The notes beneath the pieces were generated by a model, which was not told the origin of the DNA, ran no database searches, and saw only the letters and a program-made list of their open reading frames with translations. Of a stretch of DNA of 64,000 bases, positions 38,476 to 47,781 are shown piece after piece. Made by a program: the position numbers and the translations under genes. Source of the stretch: Chloroflexota bacterium (GTDB lineage: Bacteria; Chloroflexota; Anaerolineae; Aggregatilineales; Phototrophicaceae); assembly GCA_011525385.1 (NCBI GenBank), contig WTGF01000049.1, positions 17,565-81,564 on the forward strand, in the 5' to 3' direction. Numbering within the stretch: the first letter of the stretch is position 1; each line of letters begins with the position of its first letter.

Positions 38476-40320
38476 CTAATAAACACGCGCCTTGGGACGG
38501 AATTTCTGCTTGTCCTCGGGCACACCCTGGGCGATTTCTTCTTCCCAGAGCGATAGATCGACCGGCTTGTCAAAGCTGACCGTATAACTCGGGTCCGCCA
38601 GCGCCCCATCGTGGGAGATCAGAGAATGCACCAGCCAGTTTTCGTCGTCGCGTTCCTTGAAGTCCTCACGGCTATGGCAGCCGCGGCTCTCCTCCCGTTC
38701 AATGGCTGTCCGCGCGGTCACGTCGGCCAGATCGAGCAATGCGCCCAATTCCCAGGCTTCCATCAGGTCGGTGTTGAAGACGCGCCCTTTGTCGTCAATC
38801 TGAATATCGGTGTAGAAGCGTTCCCGCAATTCCGCCAGGTCTTCGATGCCTTTTTGCATGGTTTCCCGCGTGCGGAAGACACCGATATTCTCCATCATGG
38901 TTTCTTGCATTTTGGCGCGCAATTCACCCGAGCGGGACTTGCCGGTTGAATTGCGGATGCGGTCGAATTCAGCGCGGATCTCGGCTTCGGGGTCAGTTGG
39001 CAGCGCCTTCCAATCGGCGCCTTTGACGAATTCCGCCATGCGCATGCCGCCGCGCCGACCGAAGACGACCAGATCAACCAGGGAATTGGTGCCCAGCCGG
39101 TTAGCGCCGTGTACGCTCACGCAGGCAGTCTCGCCGGCCGCGTACAAGCCCGGCATCACCGTACCAGCCGCGTCAATGACGACTTCGGCATCGACATTGG
39201 TGGGAATGCCACCCATGGCATAGTGCGCGGTTGGCTGTACCGGCATCGGTTCCTTGACCGGGTCGACGCCAAGATAAGTTCGGCAAAAGTCTAGGATGTC
39301 GGGCAGCTTGCGTTCTACAGTGGCGTCGTCAATGAAGTCGCCCCGGTCCCGCCCTTCTTCCGCGAAATAACGGTTGACCGTGCCCGGACGGATATCCAGG
39401 TGCACATAGCCGCGATTCTTGATGCTGCGTCCTTCGCGCGTCTCCAGGTAGATAGCGCGGCTGACGACATCGCGGCTGGCCAGGTCTTTGGCGCTGGGAG
39501 CGTAACGCTCCATGAAGCGTTCGCCGACGCTGTTGATCAAGACACCGCCCTCCCCGCGGACGCCTTCCGTGATCAAAATGCCCATGCGATAAATGCCAGT
39601 GGGATGGAACTGGAAGAATTCCATGTCCTCCAGCGGCACCCCGCGACGCAGAGCGATAGCGGCGCCGTCGCCGGTCAGCGCGTGCGCGTTGCTGGTAACC
39701 GACCAGCAGCGCCCCCAGCCGCCCGAGGCAAAGAAACTGGCCTTGCCATGGAAAATGTGAAACTCGCCCGTGCCCAACTCGATGGCGATGACACCAGCGA
39801 CCGCGCCATCGACCACGATCATGTCGACAACCTGAAACTCATCGAAAAAGTGGACCTCGTTCTTGATACATTGCTGATAAAGCGTCTGCAGGATCATGTG
39901 ACCAGTGCGGTCGGCCGCGTGGCAAGCGCGGCGCACCAGTTCTTCGCCGAAGTTGCGCGTATGCCCGCCGAAGCGACGCTGGCTGATGCGCTTTTCCGAA
40001 GTGCGGTCAAAGGGCAGACCCATGTGCTCCAGTTCAATCACGGCATCGACGGCATTCTCCGCCAGAATCTTCGCCGCTGCTTGATCGGTCAAGTAATCGC
40101 CGCCTTTGACGGTATCGTAAGTGTGATAAATGGGCTTGTCCTCGTCGAGGTTGCCCAGCGCCGCGCCAATGCCGCCTTGCGCCGCGCCGGTGTGGCTGCG
40201 GGTGGGGTAAAGCTTGCTGACCACAGCGACATCCGCGCCCGCTTTGCTGGCATAGAGCGCCGCCATCAAACCAGCGCCGCCCGCCCCCACAATAATCGCT
40301 TCGTGTTTATGAACTTTCAT
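38476..40320 (-). CDS. sdhA: Succinate dehydrogenase flavoprotein subunit
   Basis: 614 aa. FAD site [20 protein letters not shown], the covalent-FAD His in [14 protein letters not shown] (about residues 42-55), [21 protein letters not shown] with the substrate-site His, and [18 protein letters not shown]. Oxidises succinate to fumarate in the TCA cycle. Preceded by the fused anchor gene (66-bp gap) and followed by the duplicated sdhB start. Confidence 0.97.
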   Translation of the reverse strand: MKVHKHEAIIVGAGGAGLMAALYASKAGADVAVVSKLYPTRSHTGAAQGGIGAALGNLDEDKPIYHTYDTVKGGDYLTDQAAAKILAENAVDAVIELEHMGLPFDRTSEKRISQRRFGGHTRNFGEELVRRACHAADRTGHMILQTLYQQCIKNEVHFFDEFQVVDMIVVDGAVAGVIAIELGTGEFHIFHGKASFFASGGWGRCWSVTSNAHALTGDGAAIALRRGVPLEDMEFFQFHPTGIYRMGILITEGVRGEGGVLINSVGERFMERYAPSAKDLASRDVVSRAIYLETREGRSIKNRGYVHLDIRPGTVNRYFAEEGRDRGDFIDDATVERKLPDILDFCRTYLGVDPVKEPMPVQPTAHYAMGGIPTNVDAEVVIDAAGTVMPGLYAAGETACVSVHGANRLGTNSLVDLVVFGRRGGMRMAEFVKGADWKALPTDPEAEIRAEFDRIRNSTGKSRSGELRAKMQETMMENIGVFRTRETMQKGIEDLAELRERFYTDIQIDDKGRVFNTDLMEAWELGALLDLADVTARTAIEREESRGCHSREDFKERDDENWLVHSLISHDGALADPSYTVSFDKPVDLSLWEEEIAQGVPEDKQKFRPKARVY

Positions 40321-40386
40321 CCATGGCTCCCGCGCGGGACGCGCCGCGCCGCGCTCGCAGCCGGCACAGTCACTTTCCCGTCAAGT

Positions 40387-41487
40387 TCAGTCATTATTCT
40401 TCGGCCCCGCCAGATAGGCTTCCAGTTCCGCAGGCACTTCCTCGCCGCGCAATTCGTAGATCTCCGCTGTCGCCGCCAGCGCTTCGCCTATAATGTCTTT
40501 CTCGATCGGCACAAAGAGCGCCGCCGCGCCAACAGCCAACAGCACCGCCGCAATCACCGTGCAAAGCGCCGCAGATATTCGTCGGGCAAAGGGGTGGAAG
40601 CTGGTGTAGTCGGTCAGAACATAGCGCAAACCATTGAAGCCATGCAAGGTCACCAAGACCAGCAAGAACAGATCATAAACGCGCCAGACGAAAACGCCCC
40701 AAGCCGTGTAGGTCCAACGGTGGTAGACGAATTCTACCGCGGTCGGCACAGGGCCGATGCTGCCGTTTTCTTGCAGCGTACCCGCCACTTGTTGAGCCGC
40801 CGTGATATCAAAGACGCCTTGCACGACGTGCATCAAAGCCAGATGCCCGAAGACCAGGGGCAGGATCAAAATGCCGCTGAGGCGCATGAAAGCCCACCAG
40901 AAGCGCTCGACCGGGCTAGCCTCCGGATATTTCCCAGCTACGGTTGAGCCGCCATCGCGGATCATGCCGTAGAGCGCCGCCAGCACGATCGCGGCCGCCA
41001 AAGCGGCGACGAATCCAGCGATAAAGGGCAATTGTTCGATGATGGAGAATACCACAACGTCAAGCAGCTTGTCGCTGGCGATGGCGTGTTCCGCGAAGTA
41101 GAAGTCCAGCACATGCCCGGCCATGCCCAGGAATACCGGCGCCAGCACCAGCAAGGTCACGATCAGGACGGCGACGGCCGCCCCCGACTGATAGCGCCAA
41201 AGCTCGGGCCGGTAATCGAAGATGACGATGCGAACCCCGTTAAAGGCGTGATAAACCACCGCAAAAACCAAGCCAAACTCGCCGAGTGTAAAAATCGGCG
41301 ATTGATAGGCGGCGATCGCTTTGACATATAAAGCGGGATAAAAGACCGCCCAGGAGGTATCGATCACGTGCAGCGCCAGGAAAAGCACAACACCGACGCC
41401 GGTCAGGCGATGCAAGACCCAACTCCACTGCCCGATGGCGCCGCGGTAGCGGAGGGTCTCTCTGACGGTCAGAACAAGCGAAGTCAA
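40387..41487 (-). CDS. Succinate dehydrogenase membrane anchor, SdhC-SdhD fusion
   Basis: 366 aa from TTG 41487, chosen because GAGAAAGG lies 7 bp upstream and SdhC-like sequence begins directly. The two halves resemble each other. The first (about 20-92) has WVLHRLTGVGVVLFLALHVI and VVYHAFNGVRIVIFDY; the second (about 198-294) has WAFMRLSGILILPLVFGHLALM and LVTLHGFNGLRYVLTDY. Each carries candidate heme ligands (His40/His80 and His220/His282). Separate sdhC and sdhD genes are the norm; here one protein covers both, with about 100 residues (two extra helices) between. It anchors SdhAB and reduces quinone. First gene of the sdh operon. Confidence 0.85.
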   Translation of the reverse strand: MTSLVLTVRETLRYRGAIGQWSWVLHRLTGVGVVLFLALHVIDTSWAVFYPALYVKAIAAYQSPIFTLGEFGLVFAVVYHAFNGVRIVIFDYRPELWRYQSGAAVAVLIVTLLVLAPVFLGMAGHVLDFYFAEHAIASDKLLDVVVFSIIEQLPFIAGFVAALAAAIVLAALYGMIRDGGSTVAGKYPEASPVERFWWAFMRLSGILILPLVFGHLALMHVVQGVFDITAAQQVAGTLQENGSIGPVPTAVEFVYHRWTYTAWGVFVWRVYDLFLLVLVTLHGFNGLRYVLTDYTSFHPFARRISAALCTVIAAVLLAVGAAALFVPIEKDIIGEALAATAEIYELRGEEVPAELEAYLAGPKNND

Positions 41488-41560
41488 GTGACGCCCTTTC
41501 TCTCCACTGCAAATTGGTTGCGGGCAGATGATTGTCTCGGCAAAACACGCAACGGGGCGT

Positions 41561-41589
41561 ATTATAGCATGAGGGATTATGCGCGCAAA
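41561..41589 (-). promoter_or_regulatory. Promoter of the sdh operon
   Basis: Minus strand TTGCGC (41589-41584), 17-bp spacer, perfect TATAAT (41566-41561), 74 bp before the TTG start. Confidence 0.65.
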
Positions 41590-41622
41590 GGCAGTCGTGT
41601 TTTGGGAGAGCTTAACATTGTG

Positions 41623-41650
41623 TTGACAGCCAGTCCAATACGGATATGCT
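41623..41650 (+). promoter_or_regulatory. Promoter of rmuC
   Basis: TTGACA (41623-41628), 16-bp spacer, TATGCT (41645-41650), 33 bp before the ATG at 41683; AAGAAGGA is the ribosome site. Confidence 0.65.
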
Positions 41651-41682
41651 GAATGAGTCTGGACAGATAAAGAAGGATACCG

Positions 41683-43065
41683 ATGGATAGTTTTTCTGCG
41701 CTGATAGACGGTTTGCATGGGCTGAGCGTCGCGCTTGGTTTGGGCTTGGGCTTAGTCTGTGGATTTATCTTCGCTATGCTGACTTACAGGTTCTATGGCA
41801 AGAACGTCCGCAATACCTTTGAACGACTCTCCGATGAAATGAAAAAGACTTTCGACAGCTTGTCGTCGGAAGCCCTGAACAAGAATCAAGAGCGGTTCTT
41901 GAACCTGGCCAACGACAAATTCTCCGACCAAACAAAACGGCACAGCAGCGAACTTGAATCCAAAAAGGAGTTGATCGACACGCAGCTCCAGCAGATGTCA
42001 GATACGCTGAAGACGGTGCCTACTGAACTGGAGAAGAGCCAGACAAAAGTCGCCGAGGTCCTGGACAAATCGACGGAGAGCTTGAAGGAATCGAATCAGA
42101 GCTACTTGAATCAATTGACGGAAAAATCCGAAACGCAAACAAAGGAACATAACAAAGAACTCGATAGCAAGAAAGAATTGATTGATCAGCGATTAACGGA
42201 TATGGATGTCAAGCTGGGCAAGGTGGAGCGGCTAGTACAGGAACTTCAAACAGATCGCAAGGCGCAATACAGCGCGCTTGACGAACAACTAAAGAGCCTG
42301 ACTTCCACAACGACATCGCTACAAAAGGCCCTGGCGGACAATCGCGCGCGCGGACAATGGGGCGAGCGTATGGCGGAAGACATGCTTAAGTTCATGGGTC
42401 TGGTCGAAGGCGTCAATTATATAAAGCAGACCGAAATTGATTCTGGCACGCGGCCCGATTTTACTTTTTTGCTGCCAAACAACAAATCTTTGAACATGGA
42501 TGCCAAATTCCCGCTCGATAACTACCTGCGTTACATTGAAGCCCAGACTGAAACGGATAAAAAGCAATACAGCCAGAAGTTCTTGCACGATGTAAACCAG
42601 CGAATTGTTGAAATCAAAAAGCGAGATTATATCGCGGCGGAGACTTTGGATTGCGTGTTGATATTTATCCCAAACGAGCAAGTTTACCGCTTCATCCACG
42701 AGCAGGATCAAACCATCATCGACAGCGCCTTGCGCCAGAAAGTGATTCTCTGTTCGCCGTTAACACTATTCATTGTTTTATCAGTCATTCGACAGGCGGC
42801 GCAGAACTTCAACATGGAGCGCCGCTCGCGCGAGATTGTCTCGGTCGTGAAAGAAATTCAATTTGAATGGGTAAAATACGGCGAGTTGATGGATGGAATG
42901 GGTAAGAACTTCACGACCTTGCATAACAAATTCAACCAACTGACTGTGACAAGAACACGGGCTTTAGATCGTAAATTCGACCGAATTGACACAGTGCTGG
43001 AAAGCAATGAACTCAATGCACCGGATGAAGAACTGTTGCTGCAATTGCCCGAAGAGACTTCTTAA
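41683..43065 (+). CDS. rmuC: DNA recombination protein RmuC
   Basis: 460 aa. An N-terminal membrane helix (about 14-37) is followed by a long coiled coil (about 40-220). The RmuC nuclease-like domain has ARGQWGERMAEDMLKFMGL, SGTRPDFTFLLPNNKSLNMDAKFPLDNYLRY (PD-(D/E)xK-type core) and RRSREIVSVVKEIQFEWVKYGE. RmuC limits inversions at short inverted repeats; this window has several such repeats. Its stop overlaps the end of the convergent YvcK gene by 4 bp. Confidence 0.93.
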   Translation: MDSFSALIDGLHGLSVALGLGLGLVCGFIFAMLTYRFYGKNVRNTFERLSDEMKKTFDSLSSEALNKNQERFLNLANDKFSDQTKRHSSELESKKELIDTQLQQMSDTLKTVPTELEKSQTKVAEVLDKSTESLKESNQSYLNQLTEKSETQTKEHNKELDSKKELIDQRLTDMDVKLGKVERLVQELQTDRKAQYSALDEQLKSLTSTTTSLQKALADNRARGQWGERMAEDMLKFMGLVEGVNYIKQTEIDSGTRPDFTFLLPNNKSLNMDAKFPLDNYLRYIEAQTETDKKQYSQKFLHDVNQRIVEIKKRDYIAAETLDCVLIFIPNEQVYRFIHEQDQTIIDSALRQKVILCSPLTLFIVLSVIRQAAQNFNMERRSREIVSVVKEIQFEWVKYGELMDGMGKNFTTLHNKFNQLTVTRTRALDRKFDRIDTVLESNELNAPDEELLLQLPEETS

Positions 43066-44090
43066 CCTGCCGGTTTGACCGCCATTCGCTCGCTCATCAA
43101 GTCCAGCAAGATAGCCGCGATCAGTTCCGGATTGTGGCGGATGGTATCCTGCTTCTGCCAGAGCGCGCGCTTGCCGGAGCGCGTATCGGCGACATCGGCC
43201 ATTACCGGCGTCACATTCATCGTCAAGATATTGTGCACTTCGTGCGGTGTCGGCAGCAGCACATCGACCCGTTCTCGCGCGTATAATTCCATCAGTTCCG
43301 GGCTCGGTTCCGACGAGTTGAGCACCACATAATCAAGAACGCCGATGCCGAGATAGGAAATGACCTGCTGGACATGATCGGAGAGCGTATAGCCATCGGT
43401 TTGACCAGGCTGGGTCGTGGTATTGCAGACATAAACCTTTAGCGCCGAAGAATCACGAATCGCCTGCGCGATTTCCTTAAAGGCCAGGCAGGCGATCACA
43501 GTTGTAAACAGACTGCCTGGTCCGATAGTAATCAAGTCGGCTTTATGCAGTGCGTCAATACAGGGCGGATAGACCGTCGCCTCGGGGTTTTGCACGAAGA
43601 TGCGCTTGATGGCCGCCTTGTCCAACTGGCGCACGTTAAACTCTTCTTCGACGATGGTGCCGTCCATCAACTCGGCGCAGATATGGGTATTCTCTTCGGT
43701 AACCGGGAAGATGTCGGCTTGAACGTCGAGGAAATCGCTGATCTGTTGAATCGCCTTAACAAAACTGTCCGACATTTGCGCCAGCGCGGCGATGAAGAGG
43801 TTGCCAAAGGCCATACCGTCAAGCTTGGGGTCGCCGGGCGCCACAATCCGATGCTGCATGACCCGCGACAGCAGCGAGTCATCATCGGCGCTGAGCGTGG
43901 CGAGCGCATTGCGAATATCCCCGGGCGCCGGGATCTGCGCGAATTCACGGACGATGCCGGTGCTGCGTCCCGTGTCGGTTACAGCAATGATGCCGGTCAA
44001 CTGGTCGGTGTGGCTTTTCAAGCCTTGCATCACCTGGACCGCGCCGAGACCGCCACCGATGGTTACGACATTCATCCCGTTTGTTCTCAT
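43062..44090 (-). CDS. YvcK/CofD-like protein (gluconeogenesis factor family)
   Basis: 342 aa. VVTIGGGLGAVQVMQGLKSH, VTDTGRSTGIVREFAQIPAPGDIRNAL, LDGMAFGNLFIAALAQM and TIGPGSLFTTVIACL are signature stretches of the YvcK/CofD family. YvcK binds UDP-sugars and influences carbon flow and cell shape in Bacillus. The GGS usually found as TDDGGSSG reads TDTGRSTG, a mild variation. Start ATG 44090 has GAGGCGG upstream; ATG 44075 is an alternative. Not next to rapZ or whiA, its usual neighbours. Confidence 0.88.
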   Translation of the reverse strand: MRTNGMNVVTIGGGLGAVQVMQGLKSHTDQLTGIIAVTDTGRSTGIVREFAQIPAPGDIRNALATLSADDDSLLSRVMQHRIVAPGDPKLDGMAFGNLFIAALAQMSDSFVKAIQQISDFLDVQADIFPVTEENTHICAELMDGTIVEEEFNVRQLDKAAIKRIFVQNPEATVYPPCIDALHKADLITIGPGSLFTTVIACLAFKEIAQAIRDSSALKVYVCNTTTQPGQTDGYTLSDHVQQVISYLGIGVLDYVVLNSSEPSPELMELYARERVDVLLPTPHEVHNILTMNVTPVMADVADTRSGKRALWQKQDTIRHNPELIAAILLDLMSERMAVKPAG

Positions 44091-44239
44091 TGCCGCCTCG
44101 AGTCTACCGCGATTAATTTGCCCTAGTATAACCCAAAATGTATAAGCTGATACGCATTGCCGCCGACAAGTTGGCGTGTAAAAAACCCAAGTTTATGCCA
44201 TGATACGGAGTGCCAAAGCTATTGTCGGACGACCTTGTG

Positions 44240-45583
44240 ATGACTCCCTCCCGCCCCGAAGTCGCGCTATTCCTTACCATCCTCGCGGGTTATCTGATAG
44301 CCGGCGCGCTCTTCGCCGTATACACACCAGCCTGGCAAGCGCCTGACGAGCCGGCGCATTACAACTATGTTCGACAAGTGGCGGAAGAAGGCTGCTGCCC
44401 GCGCATCGAGATCGGCGATTGGCAGGGCGACTACCTGCAAGTTTTGACGTCAGCCAGATTTGCGCCGGAATCGCTTGAGCGTCTTTACACGATCCAATAC
44501 GAAGATCATCACCCGCCGCTTTATTACCTGCTGGCATCGCTGGTCTTTAGGCTCAGCAATGGCAGCCTCGTCGCGCTTCGCTTGTTTTCGGTCGTTTTGG
44601 GCGCCACAACGGTCGCACTCACCTACGGAATAGGCAAGCGCATATTGCCCGGGCAACCACAGGTTGCGCTCGGCGCGATGGCGCTTGTCGCCTTCCTCCC
44701 GCAGCACCTGGCGATGATGAGCGCAGTCAACAACGACGCGCTGGCGGAAGCCCTCGTTGCTTTTGGGCTGCTGTGGATGATCCGTTATCTAAAAGGGAAT
44801 GAGGTCCCGATCTGGCAATTCGGGCTGATTGCCGGCCTGGCGATCCTGTGCAAGGTCACGATCTATTTCCTGATTCCGCTTTTCCCCCTAGCGATATTCC
44901 TGGCTTGGACCAAGCAGGAAAAACCGATCTCGGTACTGGCGGGACGGATTGCAGCCATTTTGCTTGTCGCCTTGGTCATCGGAGGCGGATGGTGGCTGCG
45001 CAATATCGGCGCCTACGGTTTCCCTGATTTTCTGGGTCTGGGGGCGCATGACGCCGTGGTGGCCGACCAACCGAGAACGATGGATTATGTCGATAAGCAT
45101 GGATGGATCAACTACACGCGGCAACTCATCGCTGTGACCTTCAAGAGTTTCTGGGGACAATTCGGCTGGATGGCGTTGCCGCTGGACAGCGTGCTCGGGG
45201 GCTGGATCTACCGGGGATTCGCGCTCTTGACGCTAGCCGGACTGTCGGGAAGTTTGCTAGCGGCACGTTCATCGCCCGCTTCCGAAAACAGCGACATGAT
45301 CGCGTGCCGACATATCAGAATCATCTTCACTGCGGCGATCCTCATTGTGCTCTTGGCGTGTTTCTACTACAACCTCGAATTCCTGCAGTGGCAGGGGCGC
45401 TATCTTTTTCCAGCGCTGATACCGATCGCGTTGAGCCTGGTCGCCGGGATTGATGCCTGGCGCGCGCGAATATTCTCCCGATGGGAGCCGTCGCGCTGGT
45501 TGACCTCAGTCACGATGATGTGCCTGTTCGCGCTGGATATCTATCTGCTGTTCCGCGTCATCGTGCCGGGCTTGTCTCCGTAA
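44240..45583 (+). CDS. Multi-pass GT-C-type glycosyltransferase-like membrane protein
   Basis: 447 aa from ATG 44240; GTG 44210 would add 10 residues. About 10 helices. Early acidic motif APDEPAHYNYVRQVAEEG (about 35-52) in the first extracytoplasmic loop, then EDHHPPLYYLL, a combination typical of GT39/ArnT-like and DUF2142 lipid-linked sugar transferases. NNDALAEALVAFGLLWM and YLFPALIPIALSL fit the same architecture. Probably transfers a sugar from a polyprenyl-phosphate donor outside the membrane; acceptor unknown. Convergent with efp, 12-bp gap. Confidence 0.75.
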   Translation: MTPSRPEVALFLTILAGYLIAGALFAVYTPAWQAPDEPAHYNYVRQVAEEGCCPRIEIGDWQGDYLQVLTSARFAPESLERLYTIQYEDHHPPLYYLLASLVFRLSNGSLVALRLFSVVLGATTVALTYGIGKRILPGQPQVALGAMALVAFLPQHLAMMSAVNNDALAEALVAFGLLWMIRYLKGNEVPIWQFGLIAGLAILCKVTIYFLIPLFPLAIFLAWTKQEKPISVLAGRIAAILLVALVIGGGWWLRNIGAYGFPDFLGLGAHDAVVADQPRTMDYVDKHGWINYTRQLIAVTFKSFWGQFGWMALPLDSVLGGWIYRGFALLTLAGLSGSLLAARSSPASENSDMIACRHIRIIFTAAILIVLLACFYYNLEFLQWQGRYLFPALIPIALSLVAGIDAWRARIFSRWEPSRWLTSVTMMCLFALDIYLLFRVIVPGLSP

Positions 45584-45595
45584 ATGGCATCGGAG

Positions 45596-46159
45596 CTACT
45601 TGCTGACGCGCGTGACGTATGCCTCTTCTTCAATGTTGACCTTGACCACATCGCCCACGTTGATAAACATCGGCGCATTGACCTCGAAGCCGCTTTCCAG
45701 CTTGACCTTTTTCGTCGGGCTGTTGGCCGTATCGCCCGCCACAGCCGCTTCAACCTCAACCACCTCGTATTCCATCGTCTTGGGCAATTCGTAATCAATG
45801 ATCTCGCCCTCAAAACTCAAGAGTTTAATGGCCATGCTGTCCTTGATGTATTTGAGATCATCACCGAAAATCGCGCGGTTCAACTGTGGCTGCTCGTATG
45901 TCTCGGTGTTCATGAAGGTGACAAAATCGTCATCGGCGTAGAGGTATTCCACATTGCTGGCTTCCACGCGGATATCTTCCACGCGCTCGCCGGAGTTAAA
46001 TGTCATTTCCGTGGTCGAGCCGGAGCGCAAGTCCCGCACCGTCACACGGATGGTCGCCTTGCCGCGCCCCGGTTTGTGATGGCGATATTCCATCACGCGG
46101 TAGAGGTTGCCATTTTGGGTAAAGGTAGCGCCTTTTCGCAGTTGATTGACATCGATCAT
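45596..46159 (-). CDS. efp: Translation elongation factor P
   Basis: 187 aa. IDVNQLRKGATFTQNGNLYRVMEYRHHKPGRGKATIRV: the tip loop HHKPGRGKA places a Lys or Arg at the position that rescues polyproline-stalled ribosomes. DDLKYIKDSMAIKLLSFEGE and APMFINVGDVVKVN complete domains II and III. None of the EF-P modification genes (epmA, earP) are visible here. Confidence 0.95.
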   Translation of the reverse strand: MIDVNQLRKGATFTQNGNLYRVMEYRHHKPGRGKATIRVTVRDLRSGSTTEMTFNSGERVEDIRVEASNVEYLYADDDFVTFMNTETYEQPQLNRAIFGDDLKYIKDSMAIKLLSFEGEIIDYELPKTMEYEVVEVEAAVAGDTANSPTKKVKLESGFEVNAPMFINVGDVVKVNIEEEAYVTRVSK

Positions 46160-46235
46160 TGAGATATTTCCGCCAGTTTCTAGCTGTTCAGATCAATAGA
46201 AGCAAGTATATCAGAGTGATTGGGGCGCCTGTAGC

Positions 46236-46622
46236 CTACGATTCCAAGACCGCGATCGCCTCGACCTCAATCAAGGCGCCGATGGGCAAAGCGCCGGCCT
46301 GCACCGTCGTCCGCGCCGGCGGATCCTGCGGGAAGTACTCGCTGTAGACCGCGTTGAAGGCGCCGAAGTCGTTGATATCCGCCAGGAAGACAGTGGTCTT
46401 GACCACGCTGGACATGCTGCTGCCGCTGGCTTCCAGGACGCCTTTGATGTTGTTCATGACCTGGCGTGTCTGCGCCTCGATACCGCCCTCAGCCAGGTTC
46501 GAGGTGCCGGGGATCAGGGGGACTTGCCCGGCGGTGAAGAGGAATCCATTGGCGATGATGCCTTGCGAATAGGCGCCGACCGCGGCCGGCGCGTTTTTTG
46601 TCGAGATGACTTGCTTCCCCAT
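46236..46622 (-). CDS. ridA: RidA family enamine/imine deaminase
   Basis: 128 aa. NAPAAVGAYSQGIIANGFLFTAGQ (about 10-33), EAQTRQVMNNIKGVLEASG and PARTTVQAGALPIGALIEVEAIA, with the substrate Arg in PPARTTV (RidA Arg105 equivalent). Hydrolyses reactive enamines such as 2-aminoacrylate. GGAGGG ribosome site. Divergent from the toxin-antitoxin pair, 81 bp away. Confidence 0.93.
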   Translation of the reverse strand: MGKQVISTKNAPAAVGAYSQGIIANGFLFTAGQVPLIPGTSNLAEGGIEAQTRQVMNNIKGVLEASGSSMSSVVKTTVFLADINDFGAFNAVYSEYFPQDPPARTTVQAGALPIGALIEVEAIAVLES

Positions 46623-46703
46623 GTGATAGCCCTCCAGGACTTATGGTTTCTGTACTGGCATTGTGGTATCTTTATTGTGAGTGTCAAGGGGAAGGACTGT
46701 ACG

Positions 46704-46916
46704 ATGAGTCCAGCGGATCGCAAGCGGGTCCCCAAAGTGATGGAACCGGATATTGACTTTGATGCGTCGATAGATGACGACGAGCCGACAACGAAAGAGC
46801 TTGTGGAAATGCTGCGCCTGGCCCTCCACGAAGCGGAGACTGGGCAGACGCGGCCCGTAGAAGAACTCCTGCGCGAACTCGATGAGATTCTAGCTGAAGA
46901 TGAAGACGCTGGTTAA
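46704..46916 (+). CDS. Putative antitoxin of a RelE-type module
   Basis: 70 aa from ATG 46704, with GGGGAAGGA 7 bp upstream. Acidic, helical: DFDASIDDDEPTTKELVEML, then RLALHEAETGQTRPVEELLRELDEIL. It has no clear DNA-binding domain, and resembles the short antitoxins that wrap RelE/ParE toxins. It overlaps the toxin gene by 17 bp, the typical order and coupling. Confidence 0.7.
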   Translation: MSPADRKRVPKVMEPDIDFDASIDDDEPTTKELVEMLRLALHEAETGQTRPVEELLRELDEILAEDEDAG

Positions 46917-47232
46917 GTCCACCAGCCAATTCGACAAAGAATCGCGACGCCTCATTCGTAAATACAGATCCCTGCGTGCAGAACTGAGCCTGTTAAGAGA
47001 CGAACTGCAACAGGGCGAACGGCCAGGCGCGCGTCTGTCCGGAACTGGCTACACAACTTATAAAGCCCGTCTTCCTAACCGATCCGCCGGGCGCGGAAAA
47101 AGCGGCGGTTTTCGGGTGATATACCAAGATCGATCGGGTCAACTTGTCCTGTTGCTGCTCATCTATTCCAAGACCGAACACGCTGATATCCTCAACCACG
47201 TCATTCGTCGGCTGATCAGGAGCGTGGAGTAA
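46900..47232 (+). CDS. RelE/ParE superfamily toxin
   Basis: 110 aa, strongly basic. TSQFDKESRRLIRKYRSL, LSGTGYTTYKARLPNRSAGRGKSGGFRVIYQ and LVLLLLIYSKTEHADI follow the RelE fold (two helices, then a sheet with a conserved Arg in GGFRVIY and a C-terminal Tyr). RelE-type toxins cleave mRNA at the ribosome; ParE-type act on gyrase. Subtype not determinable by eye. Translated from within the antitoxin gene. Confidence 0.8.
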   Translation: MKTLVKSTSQFDKESRRLIRKYRSLRAELSLLRDELQQGERPGARLSGTGYTTYKARLPNRSAGRGKSGGFRVIYQDRSGQLVLLLLIYSKTEHADILNHVIRRLIRSVE

Positions 47233-47272
47233 CCGGCACTCGTCTCGACGCCAGTTTGCAGTGCCCTTGCTG

Positions 47273-47360
47273 GCTAAACCCCTCGCCGTCCATGGCAGCG
47301 CTTGAACTTCTGCCCGCTGCCGCAAGGGCAGGGATCGTTGCGCCTCGCAGAATCAGCTTC
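47273..47360 (-). pseudogene. Stray SEC-C zinc-motif fragment
   Basis: On the minus strand a frame ending at the TAG at 47273-47275 reads [20 protein letters not shown] then RRGV. At DNA level 47288-47345 is nearly identical to the 3' end of the sulfatase-maturase gene (about 48259-48316), which encodes [20 protein letters not shown]. It lies out of frame just after the HNH gene, so it looks like a duplicated or left-over tail. Confidence 0.65.
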
Positions 47361-47778
47361 CACGAATTGGCAGGTGTTTGTCCATCGTAACCCATTCGCC
47401 GCGCGATACGACCATTGCCGTGCTGTTCATCTTCAATCGGTTGACTGTCGCGCGCCCAGTCGCGGTTAAGCCAATTATGCGCAGACCATCGCCGCTCCAG
47501 CGGAAATGCGACGTCCAGCGTTGTCGACGCGGGTGAAAGAGGCGCGCACCCAAGCCGGTAGCCGGGTCAATCCCAAACTGAAAGTCGCGCTTGCTGTTAT
47601 TGCAACTCACACAAGAAAGACAGAGATTATCCAACGCTGTTGCGCCACCGGCCGCCAGCGGAATGATATGGTCGATTTGCATGATCACGACGAGTTTCTG
47701 CTGCGTCTGACAATACTCGCACTGTCCCCTGGCGCGTTCGTAGACCTGCTGACGGATGTCACCGGCTACGCGCGCCAT
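47353..47778 (-). CDS. HNH endonuclease
   Basis: 141 aa. The zinc-finger-like HNH core is [48 protein letters not shown]: CxxC, DH, N, and CxxCN. The C-terminal half ([32 protein letters not shown]) is typical of a subfamily in cyanobacteria and Chloroflexota. The gene upstream (4-bp gap, same strand) is its usual partner. Role unknown; could be defence or mobile-element associated. Confidence 0.88.
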   Translation of the reverse strand: MARVAGDIRQQVYERARGQCEYCQTQQKLVVIMQIDHIIPLAAGGATALDNLCLSCVSCNNSKRDFQFGIDPATGLGARLFHPRRQRWTSHFRWSGDGLRIIGLTATGRATVNRLKMNSTAMVVSRGEWVTMDKHLPIRGS

Positions 47779-47781
47779 CCG

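Noticed and set aside
39400..40947. 515-codon plus-strand open frame across sdhA and the anchor gene
   Set aside because: Antisense shadow; the true products on the minus strand have full family motifs.
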